Part shown: positions 33,067-33,505 of the stretch, one piece after another
How the letters are laid out: the number at the start of each line of letters is the position of its first letter
Numbering within the stretch: position 1 is the stretch's first letter
Program-made: the position numbers and the translations under genes
Notes under the pieces: model-generated
Seen by the model: the letters and a program-made list of their open reading frames with translations, nothing else
What the model was told of the DNA's origin: nothing
The model's database searches: none
Assembly: GCA_964617665.1 (NCBI GenBank)
Contig: CAZUAH010000092.1
Location: 1 to 33,505, forward strand
Reading direction: 5' to 3'
Length of the DNA stretch: 33,505 bases
From: JADHUC01 sp964617665
Lineage (GTDB): Bacteria; Planctomycetota; Planctomycetia; Pirellulales; Pirellulaceae

Positions 33067-33450
33067 TCACGAGTCTCCAGTTTGGATGGACTGGTGACTT
33101 TTTTGCACTTGGCGAATCACCGCCAACAGGCGTTCGGGGGGTTCGCCCTTGTATGCGAATCCAGCGACGCCGACGTCCAACGCGACTTTCCGATCTTCGG
33201 CGTGGACGCCTAACGCAATGATCGTTGGTGGCCTGTCGAATAACTCCAGCAGATCCAACAGACTGTCGATACGCTGCCCCAGCACATCCCAATCGAGAAT
33301 CACCAGGTCAGGATCGTTCGCTTTGATCTGGGAAAGAAGTTCGACAAGATCCGCAGCTTCGCCGACCAAGTCCATGTCGGGCTGCGCGGTCAGCAGCATC
33401 CGGAGCGCCGAACGAGTAGACGGTTCTTGATCCGCAACGATGATTCGCAT
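33067..33450 (-). CDS. Receiver-only response regulator
   Basis: A 127-residue stand-alone phospho-receiver domain. Asp7 (VADQEP) is the acidic pocket, Asp53 (LVILDWD) the phosphorylation site, and Lys101 (FAYKGEPP) the conserved lysine. The switch Thr/Ser position after the fourth strand appears to be Gly81 (IIALGV), which is unusual. No DNA-binding output domain follows; the gene ends in a short polar tail. ATG 33450 is chosen over the longer opening to 33501 because GGAG precedes it and the fold begins there. The CDF transporter gene follows after 5 bases, so the pair may be co-transcribed. No histidine kinase is visible; one may lie beyond the window. Confidence 0.85.
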   Translation of the reverse strand: MRIIVADQEPSTRSALRMLLTAQPDMDLVGEAADLVELLSQIKANDPDLVILDWDVLGQRIDSLLDLLELFDRPPTIIALGVHAEDRKVALDVGVAGFAYKGEPPERLLAVIRQVQKSHQSIQTGDS

Positions 33451-33505
33451 GTCGGCTCCGAGGTTAGGTCCGAATAGGATCCTCGGGATTGGGCAATCCA
33501 TGATG

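Overview
The window looks like part of a Planctomycetes chromosome, probably of the Pirellula/Rhodopirellula type. This is inferred from gene content rather than from a marker gene. The evidence is a MoxR/DUF58/BatA/VWA/DUF4159 cluster, two secreted sulfatases, an exosortase fused to an EpsI-like domain with a PEP-CTERM protein, remnants of a twin-arginine Gfo/Idh/MocA oxidoreductase, a Gly-rich secreted protein, and many small palindromic repeats between genes. No rRNA, tRNA or CRISPR array was seen.

Layout. (1) 1-9787, + strand: a tightly packed operon with three 4-bp ATGA overlaps. It encodes a MoxR AAA+ ATPase (5' end outside the window), a DUF58 protein, a BatA-like VWA membrane protein, a very large membrane-anchored coiled-coil protein, a second VWA membrane protein and a secreted DUF4159 protein. 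Together they look like an envelope-associated chaperone/VWA system. (2) 9930-10346: a tandem ACT-domain regulator-like protein. (3) 10430-19740: the most unusual part. Five minus-strand genes run in the order exosortase B, TPR B, PEP-CTERM protein, exosortase A, TPR A. The exosortase-TPR pair is therefore duplicated around a candidate substrate. Exosortase A keeps the Cys/Arg/His triad; in exosortase B the Cys is Ser and the Arg is His. The block is bracketed by two decayed direct copies of the start of a Gfo/Idh/MocA gene. Next to one of them is a decayed copy of the DUF4159-end/ACT-start junction, and the TPR A reading frame now ends inside it.

(4) 19770-23211: an FAD-dependent oxidoreductase, a class I methyltransferase, a 137-bp nested inverted-repeat element and a HAD hydrolase. 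(5) 23291-28846: two sulfatases flanking a Y1 (HUH) transposase, which sits among copies of a roughly 100-125 bp palindromic repeat. This resembles a RAYT/REP arrangement. A short sulfatase-like C-terminal tail next to the second sulfatase suggests a lost paralogue. (6) 29028-31552: a Gly-rich, then Trp-rich, secreted protein and an NTF2-like secreted protein. (7) 31574-32110: palindromic repeats and an assembly gap (10 N) flanked by suspicious homopolymers. (8) 32084-33450: a receiver-only response regulator followed directly by a cation diffusion facilitator with atypical metal-site positions.

All function calls rest on reading motifs by eye. No database search was run, and family names are given from recognition.
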